Shown: positions 63,788 through 64,000 of the stretch, in pieces
Layout of the letters: the number at the start of each line of letters is the position of its first letter
Numbering within the stretch: position 1 is the stretch's first letter
From: Hofstenia miamia
Taxonomy: Eukaryota; Xenacoelomorpha; Acoela; Hofsteniidae
Direction of reading: 5' to 3'
Assembly: GCA_900660155.1 (NCBI GenBank)
Contig: CABFPE010000610.1
Span: 75,644 to 139,643 of the forward strand
Length of the DNA: 64,000 nt
The notes under the pieces: generated by a model
Told to the model about the DNA's origin: nothing
The model's database searches: none
The model's input: the letters and a program-made list of their open reading frames with translations, nothing else
Translations under genes and position numbers: made by a program

Positions 63788-64000
63788 GTCATCAGAACCT
63801 GTTTGATATCTTTTCCAAATATAACAAACTTGCATTTTTAGGAGTTTAGTTTTCATAGTTATTCAATAGCATTTGTATAACATCAGATTGAGTAGTGTTT
63901 AAAATCAGTTTCTTATTTTAATATTTTATTCGTTTTATAATTTTGACGCTATTTCAATTTCAAACTGAGATAGAAGAGTATTTATCAAAAGCTTGATCAT

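Larger units (their letters stand above)
49811..64000 (+). other. ELL last intron or downstream region, 14.2 kb
   Basis: No exon matching the end of the ELL protein was found by eye. The region holds a CAGGGTTGGC copy (51762-52132), a TTTAACC copy (53046-53462), microsatellites, another CAGGGTTGGC copy (58718-59064) and two exon-like stretches near 62.3 and 63.7 kb. The rest (50000-51750, 53470-55320, 55370-56800, 56860-58700, 59070-62300, 62540-63640) shows nothing recognisable. Confidence 0.7.

Noticed and set aside
1-64000. Search for LTR elements, virus-derived copies, CRISPR arrays and tRNA genes
   Set aside because: No pair of long terminal repeats, capsid- or envelope-type motif, spaced repeat array or tRNA box pattern was seen by eye.

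Overview
The window is eukaryotic and very AT-rich. It has GT-AG introns of 0.4-14 kb, many (TA)n microsatellites and dense DNA-transposon debris. It looks like an invertebrate animal genome; the sequence does not settle the phylum (an AT-rich arthropod or a cnidarian would both fit). No bacterial gene, tRNA, rRNA or CRISPR array was recognised.

One host gene spans most of the window on the + strand: ELL, the RNA polymerase II elongation factor (Drosophila Su(Tpl) relative). Nine coding exons lie at 70-167, 5548-5667, 6316-6353, 6765-6921, 20917-21040, 29745-29851, 30424-30463, 39326-39447 and 49585-49810. Each has an AG acceptor and GT donor, and their phases chain without a break into 1032 nt (344 codons). 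They cover the end of the N-terminal ELL region, the winged-helix part, a short lysine-rich linker and most of the C-terminal occludin/ELL homology domain. The 5' exon(s) lie upstream of base 1. The last ~30 residues of the occludin domain were not found before base 64000.

The introns are mostly unique AT-rich sequence with inserted mobile elements. Intron 1 (168-5547) has a 0.7-kb hAT-type element and a hairpin. The 14-kb intron (6922-20916) holds three hAT-like elements, a duplicated segment around a 13-N gap, and a copy of a ~0.35-0.6 kb repeat family called here TTTAACC. The 8.7-kb intron (21041-29744) has three more copies of that family. The intron 30464-39325 is richest: a mariner element (DD37D) with an open transposase frame, an assembly gap, a decayed LINE reverse-transcriptase fragment, and a 2.7-kb piggyBac copy with TTAA target duplications and a broken transposase. 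The intron 39448-49584 has a second LINE fragment, a CAGGGTTGGC-type hAT copy and a 606-bp TTAA-flanked palindrome-bearing piggyBac-type MITE next to a 1-kb gap. The tail (49811-64000) has two more CAGGGTTGGC copies, one more TTTAACC copy, microsatellites and two unidentified exon-like stretches near 62.3 and 63.7 kb.

No new multi-gene system was seen. The most novel material is the set of apparently undescribed nonautonomous transposon families, several with readable target-site duplications, and the unidentified exon-like stretches near the right end. Identifications of ELL, mariner, piggyBac and RT rest on recalled family motifs and my reading of the sequence; no search was run.
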